Assembly (NCBI RefSeq): GCF_900314615.1
Contig: NZ_OMWA01000021.1
Span: 1-62,550, forward strand
Length of the DNA stretch: 62,550 bases
Direction: 5' to 3'
DNA from: an uncultured Methanobrevibacter sp.
GTDB lineage: Archaea > Methanobacteriota > Methanobacteria > Methanobacteriales > Methanobacteriaceae
A model generated the notes under the pieces. That model was not told the DNA's origin. It worked only from the letters and a program-made list of their open reading frames with translations, and searched no databases. Positions 8,265 to 16,818 of the stretch are shown here, in pieces. Within the stretch, counting starts at the first letter, position 1; the number at the start of each line of letters is the position of its first letter. The position numbers were made by a program, and so were the translations under genes.

Positions 8265-9509
8265 ATGGCTGAAGTATCATCAAAAGAATTATATGAATTC
8301 AAAAAAGTATTAAAAGAATTGGCACAGAAAAGAGGCAGAGGTACAGAGCTTGTTTCCGTTTATATTCCACCTGACAAACAGTTAAGTGATGTAGGTAAGC
8401 ACATGAGAGATGAGCTTGGTCAGAGTGCGAACATCAAGAGTAAACAAACAAAAAAGAATGTACAGTCTGCTATTGAAGTTATTTTACAACGTATACGCTT
8501 ATACAAACAGCCTCCGGAACATGGTCTGGTGCTCTTCGTCGGTATGATTCCGAAAGGAGGTCCGGGTACAGAAAAAATGGAAACCTACGTTCTGGAGCCT
8601 CCTGAACCTGTTACAACATACTGGTACAAATGTAACAACGAATTTTTCCTGGAACCTCTTGAATACATGATTGAGGAAAGGGATACCTACGGTGTGGCTG
8701 TAATCGACAGAAGGGAAGCTACCATCGCATCAATGAAAGGTAAAAAGATTAACATTTTAACTCATATTACCAGTGGAGTTCCTGGAAAGCACAAGGCGGG
8801 AGGACAGTCCCAGAGAAGGTTTGACCGTGTAATTGAGCAGGCTGCTCACGAGTTTTTAAAACGTATTGGAGATCACATGAACGATGATTTTCTTCCTCTC
8901 AAGGATGATTTGAAAGGAATCATTATCGGGGGACCGGGCTTTACCAAAAACGACTTTGCAGAAGGAGATTATCTAAACTACGAGTTAAAACAGAAAATTT
9001 TAACTATTGAAGATACCTCCTATACAGGGGATTTCGGTATCCGTGAGGTCATTGAAAAGTCAGCGCCTGTCCTAAGCGATCTTGATGTTATTCATGAAAA
9101 AGAGATTGTTCAGAAGTTTTTAGGCGAGCTTACAAAAGACCAGGGTCTTGCATCATACGGTGAAGATGAAGTAAGAACTAATTTAACAATTGGTGCGGTT
9201 GACACTCTTTTATTATCTGAAGATTTATCTGCAATGCGTAAAAACTTTGTATGTCCTTCATGTGGGACCAGCAAGGAATTTACAGTCAAGACTCAATCTG
9301 AAGCAGACAAGATTGAAGAGAGGTGTCCTAACTGTAATGAACTTTTAAAAGAAGAAAGTTCTGCAGACCTTGCCGATTATTTTGTTGAAAAGGCTGAAGA
9401 GATGAGTTCCAATGTTGAATTCATTTCCACTGAAACTGATGAGGGTATGCAGTTGTTTCGGGCTTTCGGTGGAATCGCTGCAATACTGAGATATCACGTA
9501 GAATATTAG
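8265..9509 (+). CDS. prf1: Peptide chain release factor aRF1
   Basis: Archaeal class-1 release factor that recognises all three stop codons and triggers peptide release. The length of 414 residues is normal. The NIKS stop-codon recognition motif is in SANIKSKQTKKNV (about residues 58-62), and the catalytic GGQ is in KHKAGGQSQRRFDR (about 180). The C-terminal domain contains a zinc-ribbon pair, CPSCG and CPNC. Upstream is a TATA-like tract about 40 bases before the ATG and a weak AGGGAT binding site. It ends in a perfect terminator hairpin facing a convergent small gene. Confidence 0.97.
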   Translation: MAEVSSKELYEFKKVLKELAQKRGRGTELVSVYIPPDKQLSDVGKHMRDELGQSANIKSKQTKKNVQSAIEVILQRIRLYKQPPEHGLVLFVGMIPKGGPGTEKMETYVLEPPEPVTTYWYKCNNEFFLEPLEYMIEERDTYGVAVIDRREATIASMKGKKINILTHITSGVPGKHKAGGQSQRRFDRVIEQAAHEFLKRIGDHMNDDFLPLKDDLKGIIIGGPGFTKNDFAEGDYLNYELKQKILTIEDTSYTGDFGIREVIEKSAPVLSDLDVIHEKEIVQKFLGELTKDQGLASYGEDEVRTNLTIGAVDTLLLSEDLSAMRKNFVCPSCGTSKEFTVKTQSEADKIEERCPNCNELLKEESSADLADYFVEKAEEMSSNVEFISTETDEGMQLFRAFGGIAAILRYHVEY

Positions 9510-9538
9510 ATTTGGATATATTATCCAAATTCTTTTTT
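9510..9538. terminator. Bidirectional terminator between prf1 and a convergent small gene
   Basis: ATTTGGATA (9510-9518) and TATCCAAAT (9522-9530) form a 9-bp stem with a 3-base loop, starting at the prf1 stop and followed by CTTTTTTTT. Confidence 0.65.
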
Positions 9539-9539
9539 T

Positions 9540-9725
9540 TTATTTGTAATAGGGGCTTAAGCCCTCTTCATGGCGTATTTTGTTTATAAGCTGGAAAAAC
9601 AGGTGTCTTGTTATTTCCACTTCATTATTCAATTCCATATATAATGAATACATTGTCCTGTTTTTTGTCATATAATTGCATTTCAGAGTTTCATACTGGC
9701 TTTGGGTAATTTTATCGACTGCCAT
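9540..9725 (-). CDS. Small protein of unknown function (61 residues)
   Basis: A small basic/amphipathic protein beginning MAVDKITQSQYE. The start at 9725 is supported by GGTGAG 5 bases upstream, which is stronger than for the in-frame ATG at 9737. It contains predicted helices (SLYMELNNEVEITRHLFFQLINKI) and ends HEEGLSPYYK. It faces prf1 across a shared terminator. The binding site and sensible helix pattern argue that it is real. It could be a small DNA-binding or antitoxin-like protein, but no family is recognised. Confidence 0.5.
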   Translation of the reverse strand: MAVDKITQSQYETLKCNYMTKNRTMYSLYMELNNEVEITRHLFFQLINKIRHEEGLSPYYK

Positions 9726-9730
9726 AATTC

Positions 9731-9928
9731 TCACCATTTTTTATTATTTTGTCTATCAAAATTTAATTTTTCTAGACATTTTATTTTACTTTGTAAATAA
9801 TGGTATATAAAGAGATATGCTTTTTCAAAATCATTATAATTTTGTTTAATTATTATATTGTTATATGGCTTTTTGTTCGGGATTTCAATGTCCTGTGTGG
9901 TGAATACTGTACATTTGGAATTTTTCAC
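9731..9928 (-). CDS. Possible small ORF with GTG start
   Basis: A 65-codon frame from a GTG at 9928, ending just before the small gene at 9725. The sequence is lysine- and asparagine-rich (KNSKCTVFTTQDIEIPNKK...). There is no convincing ribosome binding site. It could be the upstream partner of the 61-residue gene or only non-coding leader. Confidence is low. Confidence 0.25.
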   Translation of the reverse strand: MKNSKCTVFTTQDIEIPNKKPYNNIIIKQNYNDFEKAYLFIYHYLQSKIKCLEKLNFDRQNNKKW

Positions 9929-10115
9929 CCTTCGGAACTTTTTTGTTGGAAGGTGTTTTCCGACTTTGTATAAAATTTTTCAAATTTAATTAGACATTTT
10001 AAATCAATATCTAAAAACAATTATTTAATGCCCTAATTTTTTTATAATTTTATATAATTTGTTTAAGATAAACATTAATTTTTATGAATAATATTCTAAT
10101 ATTTTATTAAAAATT

Positions 10116-10131
10116 GAAAAATATTTAAATA
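10116..10131 (+). promoter_or_regulatory. Predicted BRE/TATA promoter of gdhA
   Basis: GAAAA followed by ATATTTAAAT (10121-10130) looks like a BRE/TATA element. It would start transcription near 10150, giving a leader of about 55 bases that carries the GGAGG binding site at 10196-10200. The 250 bases upstream to 9929 hold nothing else I can support. Confidence 0.5.
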
Positions 10132-10207
10132 CTAGAAAGTTCAAATAATTAACTATATTGTTAAGACTTTAATGATATAATTTCAAATTTTATTTGGAGG
10201 AATATTT

Positions 10208-11542
10208 TTGTCATACGTAGATGAAGTAATAGAAACCATAATTGAACAAAACCCTTCAGAACCAGAATTCCACCAAGCAGTACGCGAAGTATTGGAATCT
10301 CTCAGGGTTGTAATCGAAGAAAATGAAGAAGAATACAGAAAAAATGCACTTCTTGAAAGATTAACCAATCCGGAAAGACAACTCAAATTCCGTGTTCCAT
10401 GGATCGATGACAACGGACAGGTACAAGTCAACACCGGATACCGTGTACAGTTCAACAGTGCAATCGGACCTTACAAAGGCGGATTACGTTTCCACCCTTC
10501 TGTAAATGTCGGTATTATTAAATTCTTAGGTTTCGAACAAATTTTCAAAAACTCCTTGACCGGACTTCCAATCGGCGGTGGTAAAGGAGGATCCGACTTT
10601 GACCCTAAAGGAAAATCCGACAGAGAAATCATGGCATTCTGTCAAAGTTTCATGACCGAATTATGCAAATACATCGGTGCTGACACTGACGTTCCTGCTG
10701 GAGATATCGGTGTAGGTGGCCGAGAAATCGGATTCTTATTCGGACAATACAAAAGAATCAAAGGATTATATGAAGGAGTATTAACTGGTAAAGGATTATC
10801 CTTCGGTGGATCTTTAGCAAGAACTGAAGCTACCGGATACGGATTATTATACTTCACAAACGCTATGTTAAAAGCAAACGACATCGATATTGCAGGAAAA
10901 ACCATCCTCGTTTCCGGTGCAGGTAACGTAGCTATTTACGCAATCGAAAAAGCTCAGCAATTAGGCGGTAAACCTGTAACCTGTTCCGATTCAACCGGTT
11001 GGATTTATGATCCTGAAGGAATTGATGTTGAATTATTAAAAGAAGTTAAAGAAGTAAGACGTGAAAGATTAACCGCTTACGCAGAAGCAAGACCATCCGC
11101 TGAATACCACGAAGGAAAAGGCGTATGGACTGTTAAAGCTGATATTGCTCTACCTTGCGCAACTCAAAACGAATTACAATTAGAAGATGCAAAAGCATTA
11201 GTTGAAAATGGTATTTTCGCTGTTGCTGAAGGAGCAAACATGCCTACCACCATTGAAGCAACCGAATACTTACAGGAAAACGGTGTTTTATTCGCACCAG
11301 GTAAAGCTTCAAACGCTGGTGGAGTAGCTACTTCCGCTCTTGAAATGTCACAGAACTCCGAAAGATTATCCTGGAGTTTCGAAGAAGTTGACGGCAAACT
11401 TCAAAACATTATGGAAACTATCTTTGCAAATGTTGCAGAAGCTGCTGCTGAATACGACATGGACAAAAACTATGTTGCAGGAGCAAACATTGCAGGATTC
11501 AAGAAAGTAGTTGACGCAATGAACGCACAAGGAATCGTATAG
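10208..11542 (+). CDS. gdhA: NAD(P)-specific glutamate dehydrogenase, TTG start
   Basis: Hexameric class I glutamate dehydrogenase (about 444 residues), which interconverts 2-oxoglutarate plus ammonium and glutamate. Diagnostic motifs are GPYKGGLRFHPSVN, GLPIGGGKGGSDFDPKGKSD with the catalytic lysine region, PAGDIGVGGREIG, and the dinucleotide fold VSGAGNVAIYAIEKA. The start codon is TTG (TTG TCA TAC), placed by GGAGG at 10196-10200; no ATG gives a complete N-terminus. Codon use favours highly expressed codons. The last codons and the following hairpin terminator recur twice more downstream in the window. Confidence 0.96.
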   Translation: MSYVDEVIETIIEQNPSEPEFHQAVREVLESLRVVIEENEEEYRKNALLERLTNPERQLKFRVPWIDDNGQVQVNTGYRVQFNSAIGPYKGGLRFHPSVNVGIIKFLGFEQIFKNSLTGLPIGGGKGGSDFDPKGKSDREIMAFCQSFMTELCKYIGADTDVPAGDIGVGGREIGFLFGQYKRIKGLYEGVLTGKGLSFGGSLARTEATGYGLLYFTNAMLKANDIDIAGKTILVSGAGNVAIYAIEKAQQLGGKPVTCSDSTGWIYDPEGIDVELLKEVKEVRRERLTAYAEARPSAEYHEGKGVWTVKADIALPCATQNELQLEDAKALVENGIFAVAEGANMPTTIEATEYLQENGVLFAPGKASNAGGVATSALEMSQNSERLSWSFEEVDGKLQNIMETIFANVAEAAAEYDMDKNYVAGANIAGFKKVVDAMNAQGIV

Positions 11543-11570
11543 ATTTCCTTGTTTATTTTTTCTTTTTTTT
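11524..11570 (+). repeat. gdhA 3' end plus terminator, copy R1 of three
   Basis: This covers the final gdhA codons GCA CAA GGA ATC GTA TAG and the overlapping hairpin CAAGGAA...TTCCTTG followed by T-rich DNA, so it is the gdhA terminator. Nearly identical copies lie at 15499-15546 and 17060-17097, where no gdhA gene precedes them. R1 is the natural parent copy. Confidence 0.9.
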
Positions 11571-11688
11571 AATTTATTCAAGTTTTATTTAAGATACTGG
11601 CTTTTTTAATTGATATCAGCTTTTGAAGGGCCATCCATAAACAATTGGTTGGTTCAAAAATAAGAAAAAATAGGAAAAAATTAATTTC

Positions 11689-14262
11689 CTATCCTAAAAC
11701 TTTAACGGTCCTTTTAACTGAATCCTTTTTGTAGGCTACCTGATAAGTTACTTTTTTACCTACTTTCAGCTGCTTAAGAACATTTGATTTGATGGTTACT
11801 TTTGCAATGCCTTTTGAATTGGTTTTTACTTTGCCAACGACTTTTCCGTTGAACTTGAAGGTTACCTTTTTGCCGGAAATAGGAGTTTTCCCCTTTTTCA
11901 AAGCGGCAGTCAGGACCAGCTTTTTGGCTGAACGCTTAACCTTCACGGAAGACAGTGATACAATGTGTTTTACTTTAACATATTTTTCAACCTTTGAGTA
12001 TTTGGAAGTGATTGTCAGGTCACATTTTCCAGGCTTCGGTTCATATATCCTGATTTTTACAATGCCATTGTCATTGGTCTTTTCAAGATAAGTGTATCCG
12101 CCAAACAATATGTCAACAGGAACGTTTTTTGCAGCGCTGCCGTTTATATAAGTAACCTTTATGGTGTAATATCCGTCATAATATATGCTATTGGCACTGG
12201 CTTTAATATTCACCACTTTAGGTAATATTTCAAAATCATAGAGGTAATATGACTGTTTGGTGAATTTTCCGCTTCCGGAAGATTCCACTTTAACTGTGTA
12301 GGTGCCCGCCTTGAACTTGGACAAGTCAAATTCGACATCTCCTCCATTGACTTTTTTGGAAATCTTTTCACCGGCAATTGTAATGGAAACAGTTCCCTTG
12401 AAATCGGAAGGTCCTGAAAATGACAATATGTTCTTGTTTCCTTCCACAAGCTGTTGGTCGTTGAAAAACAGCCAGTTTCTGTATCTAGGGTAGTAATGGT
12501 ATGTGTAGCTGATTTTTTTAGTTATTGTCTCTTTTGGATATTTCTTGTCTCCAGTGTAGGTGAACTTTAGAGTGTGTTCGCCAAATTTGGTGTTTTTAGG
12601 CATTCTGAATAATGTTCCAATGCCTTTTTGTGTATCTACGAGCTTACCATCAACATAAAACTTGAGGCTGCCTGTTGCACCGGATGGAAGGTTAACATCC
12701 CAGTTTTCCATATCGTACCACAAACTGTTAAAACGCACATTCATATTGGTTGCAGTGAATTTGGCTGTCCTGTTAACGGGTTTGTAATAATTGCTGCTGT
12801 CGGCTACGACAGTCAGGGTATGTTTGCCTAACTTCAAATTCTTGATGCTGAACTCGTAAGCGGTATATGCCAAATTTCCATAATTCTTATCATCTATCAT
12901 ACCATATCCTGTAAAATTAAATGCCTTACTCGGATATGTCTCTTTTCCATCGATGAATGCCTTTATATCGCCGTCATAATCATCAGGAGTGTTTAAATAG
13001 AAATAATTGTCGTTGACATCTTTGTCCAATGAAATTATGCTTTCCAAATCAAGTTTCATATTCCAGTCTGGAGAATTTTTGGTACATGTTATGAGGAAAA
13101 AATCATCAAAGGAATATTCGCCTTCAGTGTAGTTCACATCAATAGTGTTGTAATGTTCAAGACCCTTTAAAGGAATATCTATAACGCCGCTTGCATTATC
13201 GTTTTTATATAATTCCTTTTTGTTCAATAGGACAACAAGATTGCCGCAAGAATCATCCGGAAGGATAACTGTCATGTGATTGTCTTCTCCTTCTTTTACA
13301 AAGCTGGGAACAATGAAATCTGGAACGACATCAAAATCGCCTTCACGGCTGGTTGAATATTCATCGACGATAAACTCTGCAGCGAAGGAATGCTTTCCCA
13401 GACTCAGATTGGATGCCTGAACTGCAGCTTCGTCCTTGACTTCAACCGTTTTGTAATGCTTTCCGTCGATTGTGATATTGAATACGCCGGTTAGGCCTGG
13501 AGCATACACATTGAAGCCCTTATCGGATAAGTATTCAACTTTCCACCAATATTCAATTGTAGGAAGCACCATTATCTCCTTTGTCAATGTTTGGCTTTTG
13601 TATTTGCTTTTGGAATCTGCATTGAACCTTAATACAACCTTATTTTTTCCCAGATTGATTTTGCCCAATTCATCAAAAGAAACGTATCCTCCGTTTGGTA
13701 TCACTGTGCGCTTGTCTGTTTTGCCGCCGACAATGGCTTCAAGAGTTCCGCTGGCCCCTTTAGGCATATAAACAAGAATCTCCTTGTAGACATCGCCAAC
13801 AGTGAAACTATGTTCCGCTCTTAAATCGAATTTGCTTACATTATAATTGAAGGTTTTTAACGGGTAGTTATTTCCATTTTGTAAAAGCTCAAAGTCCAAA
13901 ACATAACTTCCAGGCTCCTTAATTTCAATTTCAAACGGAGTCACGCTATCCTGTGAACTGTTATATATGTTTACATAGGTTCCTGTGCTGTTATTGATGT
14001 GAGCAATGACCATGCCATCACCTGAACCTGCCTTGGATTTGATGTCAAACCGATTGCTATTTTCAAAAAATAGCTCATCGGGACCTATGACTTCAACATC
14101 TCCATCATTTATGCCAATTTCAGAACCTGCATCTGTCATTTGAAGGTCATCTGCAGGTTCAACCGTCAATTCCTGTGTGGCATTTTCATCGGCCGCATTC
14201 ACGGCTGTGATTGTTAGAATTAAAATGAGAATGCCGATTAAAAAAATCTTCTTTAAATTCAT
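11689..14262 (-). CDS. Large secreted adhesin-like protein with Ig-like repeats (857 residues)
   Basis: A surface-exposed protein with a Sec signal peptide (MNLKKIFLIGILILILTITAVNA, cleavage near residue 24). About seven to eight beta-rich repeats of 80-100 residues follow, each with patterns such as GxYTVKV, LGKHSFAAEF or SGTLEAIVGGK, typical of the adhesin-like proteins of Methanobrevibacter. The last 95 residues are strongly basic, with the block VKRSAKKLVLTAALKK...KVTFKFNGKVVGKVKTNSKG shared with the adhesins at 26467 and 27929. GGTG precedes the ATG. A small hairpin (11671-11691) ends it. It is oriented against gdhA and lies inside the interval bounded by repeats R1 and R2. Ligand unknown. 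Confidence 0.85.
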   Translation of the reverse strand: MNLKKIFLIGILILILTITAVNAADENATQELTVEPADDLQMTDAGSEIGINDGDVEVIGPDELFFENSNRFDIKSKAGSGDGMVIAHINNSTGTYVNIYNSSQDSVTPFEIEIKEPGSYVLDFELLQNGNNYPLKTFNYNVSKFDLRAEHSFTVGDVYKEILVYMPKGASGTLEAIVGGKTDKRTVIPNGGYVSFDELGKINLGKNKVVLRFNADSKSKYKSQTLTKEIMVLPTIEYWWKVEYLSDKGFNVYAPGLTGVFNITIDGKHYKTVEVKDEAAVQASNLSLGKHSFAAEFIVDEYSTSREGDFDVVPDFIVPSFVKEGEDNHMTVILPDDSCGNLVVLLNKKELYKNDNASGVIDIPLKGLEHYNTIDVNYTEGEYSFDDFFLITCTKNSPDWNMKLDLESIISLDKDVNDNYFYLNTPDDYDGDIKAFIDGKETYPSKAFNFTGYGMIDDKNYGNLAYTAYEFSIKNLKLGKHTLTVVADSSNYYKPVNRTAKFTATNMNVRFNSLWYDMENWDVNLPSGATGSLKFYVDGKLVDTQKGIGTLFRMPKNTKFGEHTLKFTYTGDKKYPKETITKKISYTYHYYPRYRNWLFFNDQQLVEGNKNILSFSGPSDFKGTVSITIAGEKISKKVNGGDVEFDLSKFKAGTYTVKVESSGSGKFTKQSYYLYDFEILPKVVNIKASANSIYYDGYYTIKVTYINGSAAKNVPVDILFGGYTYLEKTNDNGIVKIRIYEPKPGKCDLTITSKYSKVEKYVKVKHIVSLSSVKVKRSAKKLVLTAALKKGKTPISGKKVTFKFNGKVVGKVKTNSKGIAKVTIKSNVLKQLKVGKKVTYQVAYKKDSVKRTVKVLG

Positions 14263-14484
14263 ATTTACACCTGTGTAATCTAAACTTTAATGTAATATAT
14301 TTGGTACATAGGTTATATATTTTAATTATTGAGTGTAAGGTTTTAATCATCATTTCTTATTTTTAATGGTTTATATTATATTTTCATTAGGTGGGGTATA
14401 TCATCGTGTTTGGAAATAATTGATGTAAATTTTAATTAAATTGATTTAACTGCATAAAATTGTGTTAATAATACAAAATTACAT
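14263..14484. other. AT-rich region between divergent adhesin and cassette 1
   Basis: It holds the upstream region of the adhesin and the start of the conserved cassette leader (CATCGTGTTT near 14403, also near 15685 and 17200). No gene is seen. Confidence 0.4.
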
Positions 14485-14564
14485 TTAAAAAACCATTTAT
14501 TAAGTTAATTTCTATTTAATTTAAAAATAAAGAGTTATTTAACTTTCAAACTAAAATTAAGTTC
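14485..14564 (+). promoter_or_regulatory. Conserved leader/promoter of cassette 1
   Basis: This 80-bp stretch is nearly identical to 15768-15848 in front of cassette 2 (shared TTTAAAAAACCATTTATTAA and TTTCTATTTAATTTAAAAAT). It includes a TATA-like TTATTTAAC centred about 27 bases before the ATG, so the transcript would be almost leaderless; no ribosome binding site is present. Confidence 0.55.
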
Positions 14565-15222
14565 ATGAAAATTAAGAATATTATTATATGTATTGTAGTT
14601 TTGCTAACAAATTTGATAAACATTGATGTTGATTTTAAAGAATATGCAAATTTAAAAATTAATAATGTTCCTTCAATTAATCTGACGGATTTGCCTTTGG
14701 AATTTGGTGAAGGTGCTTTTAAAATTGTCGATGAGTTCATTAAAAAGACGCATTATCTTGATTGCGAATGGGTTATTTATTTTGATTATATATTACGGGT
14801 GGAATTCTTAAATGCAAAAAAAAGGAGGAAATGATAATGTATCTTTAAATTTTGAAGAGGGTGAATTTGACGGACATCATGTTGCTTCAATTCATAATCA
14901 TCCTGCTGATGTTTATTCTCCTCCCTCTGGAAATAATTTTGGCATTCTATTGAGAAGTTTTGAAGACTTTGAATTGATTGCAGGATTTGATTGTTTGTGG
15001 ATTTTAAAAGCTGCTGATGTAGATATGAAATTAAATGTGGAGCTAAAGTTATATGCGGATTTGCTCTTAGACTCCTGTCAGGATTATTGTAGGAAAAAGT
15101 ATGGTGATAGTGAAAAAGCATATGATGTCTGTGATATTATGTATGGTGTGGTGCTGTCAAATTATATAAATTATAAAAATATAAATGATATACAATTAAC
15201 TAAAAAGGAGTATAAACCATGA
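14565..15222 (+). pseudogene. Cassette 1 gene A: HNHP/JAMM-like protein, broken by two frameshifts
   Basis: Homologue of the intact 218-residue gene at 15849, but split over two frames (14565-14834 and 14812-15222). Alignment with the intact copy shows two separate 2-base gains in simple repeats: one in the TATATA tract near 14788, and one in an A8 tract near 14816. Undoing both restores a continuous frame aligning residue for residue (DYITGGILKCKKGGNDNV against DFITGEILKCGKGEMNKV). The C-terminal part keeps SIHNHPADVYSPPSGNNFGIL. Its stop overlaps the start of the partner gene (ATGA). It is a decaying or slippage-inactivated copy. Confidence 0.8.
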
Positions 15223-15431
15223 CTATTAATACAAACGAAAAATTTGCCAATTTTTCATGTCGAAAAAAACCGAGAACTCCCGAAGAACTCAGGATAATTG
15301 ATGAACGCATTGCAGATCCATATACATTATCCGGAATAGATAGGTTACGCGCATTTCATCAGATGATGGGTTTGGAATTTGATGAAAATATTTTTGAAAA
15401 AATTATTGAGGAATATTCATTGGACGATTGA
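15219..15431 (+). CDS. Cassette 1 gene B: small acidic partner protein (70 residues)
   Basis: It starts at ATG overlapping the stop of gene A by 4 bases, with AAGGAG upstream inside gene A. The N-terminus is variable and basic; the C-terminus is a predicted helical, acidic module, IDRLRAFHQMMGLEFDENIF. A closely similar module ends the damaged gene at 16819, and a more diverged one the gene at 16498. The constant pairing, overlap and small size suggest a protein that binds or neutralises gene A's product (immunity- or antitoxin-like), which is inference. No family is recognised. Confidence 0.65.
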   Translation: MTINTNEKFANFSCRKKPRTPEELRIIDERIADPYTLSGIDRLRAFHQMMGLEFDENIFEKIIEEYSLDD

Positions 15432-15498
15432 TGTTTTCATTTTTTGTGATGTATTATTCAATATTTTTTTTCAAAGTAGGGTGGTTCCACTCAATTCC

Positions 15499-15546
15499 CG
15501 CACAAGGAATCGTATAGATTTCCTTGTTTTATTTTTTCTTTTTTTT
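15499..15546 (+). repeat. gdhA 3'-end/terminator repeat, copy R2
   Basis: It reproduces CGCACAAGGAATCGTATAG and the following hairpin and T tracts of gdhA with one extra T. It ends cassette 1. The 30 bases before it (AAGTAGGGTGGTTCCAC...) also resemble the sequence before R3 (AAGTAGGTTGGTATCAC...), so the cassette copies share this tail. Confidence 0.88.
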
Positions 15547-15767
15547 CACTATAATTTGTTATTTGATTTATAACTAATTTTTAACTTGTTTTTCATTAAA
15601 TTAATAATTTTATATATTTATTTTTAATTTTAATCGGATCATGTTTTATTTTGAAGTTTTCGTTAGTTGGAGCAATCTTTGGTTCATCGTGTTTTGAAAT
15701 GATTGGGCTAAATTTTCATCAAAATTGTGTTGAATGTATTAAATTGATTTTATACTGTAAAATTGCT

Positions 15768-15848
15768 TTTAAAAAACCATTTATTAAGTTATTTTCTATT
15801 TAATTTAAAAATAAACTCTTATTTAATATTTAAACTAAACTTAATCTC
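15768..15848 (+). promoter_or_regulatory. Conserved leader/promoter of cassette 2
   Basis: Near-copy of 14485-14564, including the TATA-like TTATTTAAT about 30 bases before the ATG at 15849. The preceding 220 bases from 15547 contain only the AT-rich segment shared with the region at 16724 (TATAATTTGTTATTT) and no gene. Confidence 0.55.
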
Positions 15849-16505
15849 ATGAAAATAAAGAATATTATTGTATGTATTTTAGTTTTATTAACTAATTTGG
15901 TGAATGTCGGTGTCGATTTAACAGATTACGAAAAATTGAAAATTAATAATGTTGCCTCAATTAAACCATCTGATTTGCCTTCTGAATTTGGTGAAGGTGC
16001 TTTTAAAACGGTTGATGAGTTTATTAGAAAAACAGCCATGTTGAATTATGAATGGGTTATTTATTTTGATTTTATCACTGGTGAAATTCTTAAATGCGGG
16101 AAAGGGGAGATGAATAAAGTGCAGATAGATTTTGAAGATGGTGAATTTGAAGGCCATAATGTTGCATCTCTTCATAATCATCCGATTTCTGCTTTTTCAC
16201 CTCCCTCCGGTAAAAATTTTGGAATTTTGAAAAGGGATTTTGAAGATTATGAATTGATTTCTGGAAAGGATTGGTTTTGGATTTTTAAAGCTAAAGGGAA
16301 TCATGGTGAATATCTTGTCGAATTTAATGTTGCTTCAATTGAACTTTTTAAGCTTGCTAGAAACTACAGTAACAATTTTGACTTAAGTGGGGGTCAGATT
16401 GAAGATATTTGTGATGAGATATACGGTGATTTGTTATCAAAATATATTAATGATAAAAACATAAATGATATACAATTAATAAAAAGGATGTACAACCATG
16501 ACTAA
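15849..16505 (+). CDS. Cassette 2 gene A: intact protein with an HNHP (JAMM-like) signature
   Basis: A 218-residue protein. Residues 1-22 are hydrophobic (KNIIVCILVLLTNLVNVGV), a possible signal or anchor. The central region reads EWVIYFDFITGEIL..., then ASLHNHPISAFSPPSGKNFGIL, then YELISGKDWFWIFKAKG. An upstream Glu, H-N-H-P, an F-S-P-x loop and a following strand resemble JAB/MPN (JAMM) folds such as RadC and phage-associated HNHP domains. The usual metal-ligand Asp after the serine is Asn here, so activity is uncertain. The 3' end overlaps gene B by 8 bases. It is likely leaderless. Function is not known; a peptidase, deubiquitinase-like enzyme or toxin are possibilities. Confidence 0.7.
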   Translation: MKIKNIIVCILVLLTNLVNVGVDLTDYEKLKINNVASIKPSDLPSEFGEGAFKTVDEFIRKTAMLNYEWVIYFDFITGEILKCGKGEMNKVQIDFEDGEFEGHNVASLHNHPISAFSPPSGKNFGILKRDFEDYELISGKDWFWIFKAKGNHGEYLVEFNVASIELFKLARNYSNNFDLSGGQIEDICDEIYGDLLSKYINDKNINDIQLIKRMYNHD

Positions 16506-16683
16506 TGATTCAAATAATAAGTATGCTGAATTTGGAACATTCAAGCGAACAACTACTTCCTGTAAATCTAAACCGTCAGGGAATGTTAATCTATTGTTTA
16601 ATTTGAAAAAATTGCATGAATTTTATGATGAGATGGGATTGGAATTTAATGAAGATATTTTTAAAAATATTTTGATGGAATAA
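16498..16683 (+). CDS. Cassette 2 gene B: divergent small acidic partner (61 residues)
   Basis: It starts inside the last codons of gene A (8-base overlap), with AAAAGGATG upstream. The C-terminus LKKLHEFYDEMGLEFNEDIF aligns with the LRAFHQMMGLEFDENIF module of the cassette 1 partner, but the N-terminus (TNDSNNKYAEFGTFKRTTTS) is unrelated. Divergence of gene B alongside gene A fits a matched pair. Function unknown. Confidence 0.6.
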   Translation: MTNDSNNKYAEFGTFKRTTTSCKSKPSGNVNLLFNLKKLHEFYDEMGLEFNEDIFKNILME

Positions 16684-16818
16684 TTAATAATTAATTCAAT
16701 TTCCTTACAGACCCTTTTTTTAGACTATAATTTGTTATTTAATTAATAACTAATTTTTAACTTGTTTTTAATTAATTAAAGTATATAAATGATATGCAAT
16801 TAATTAAGGTGTATAATA

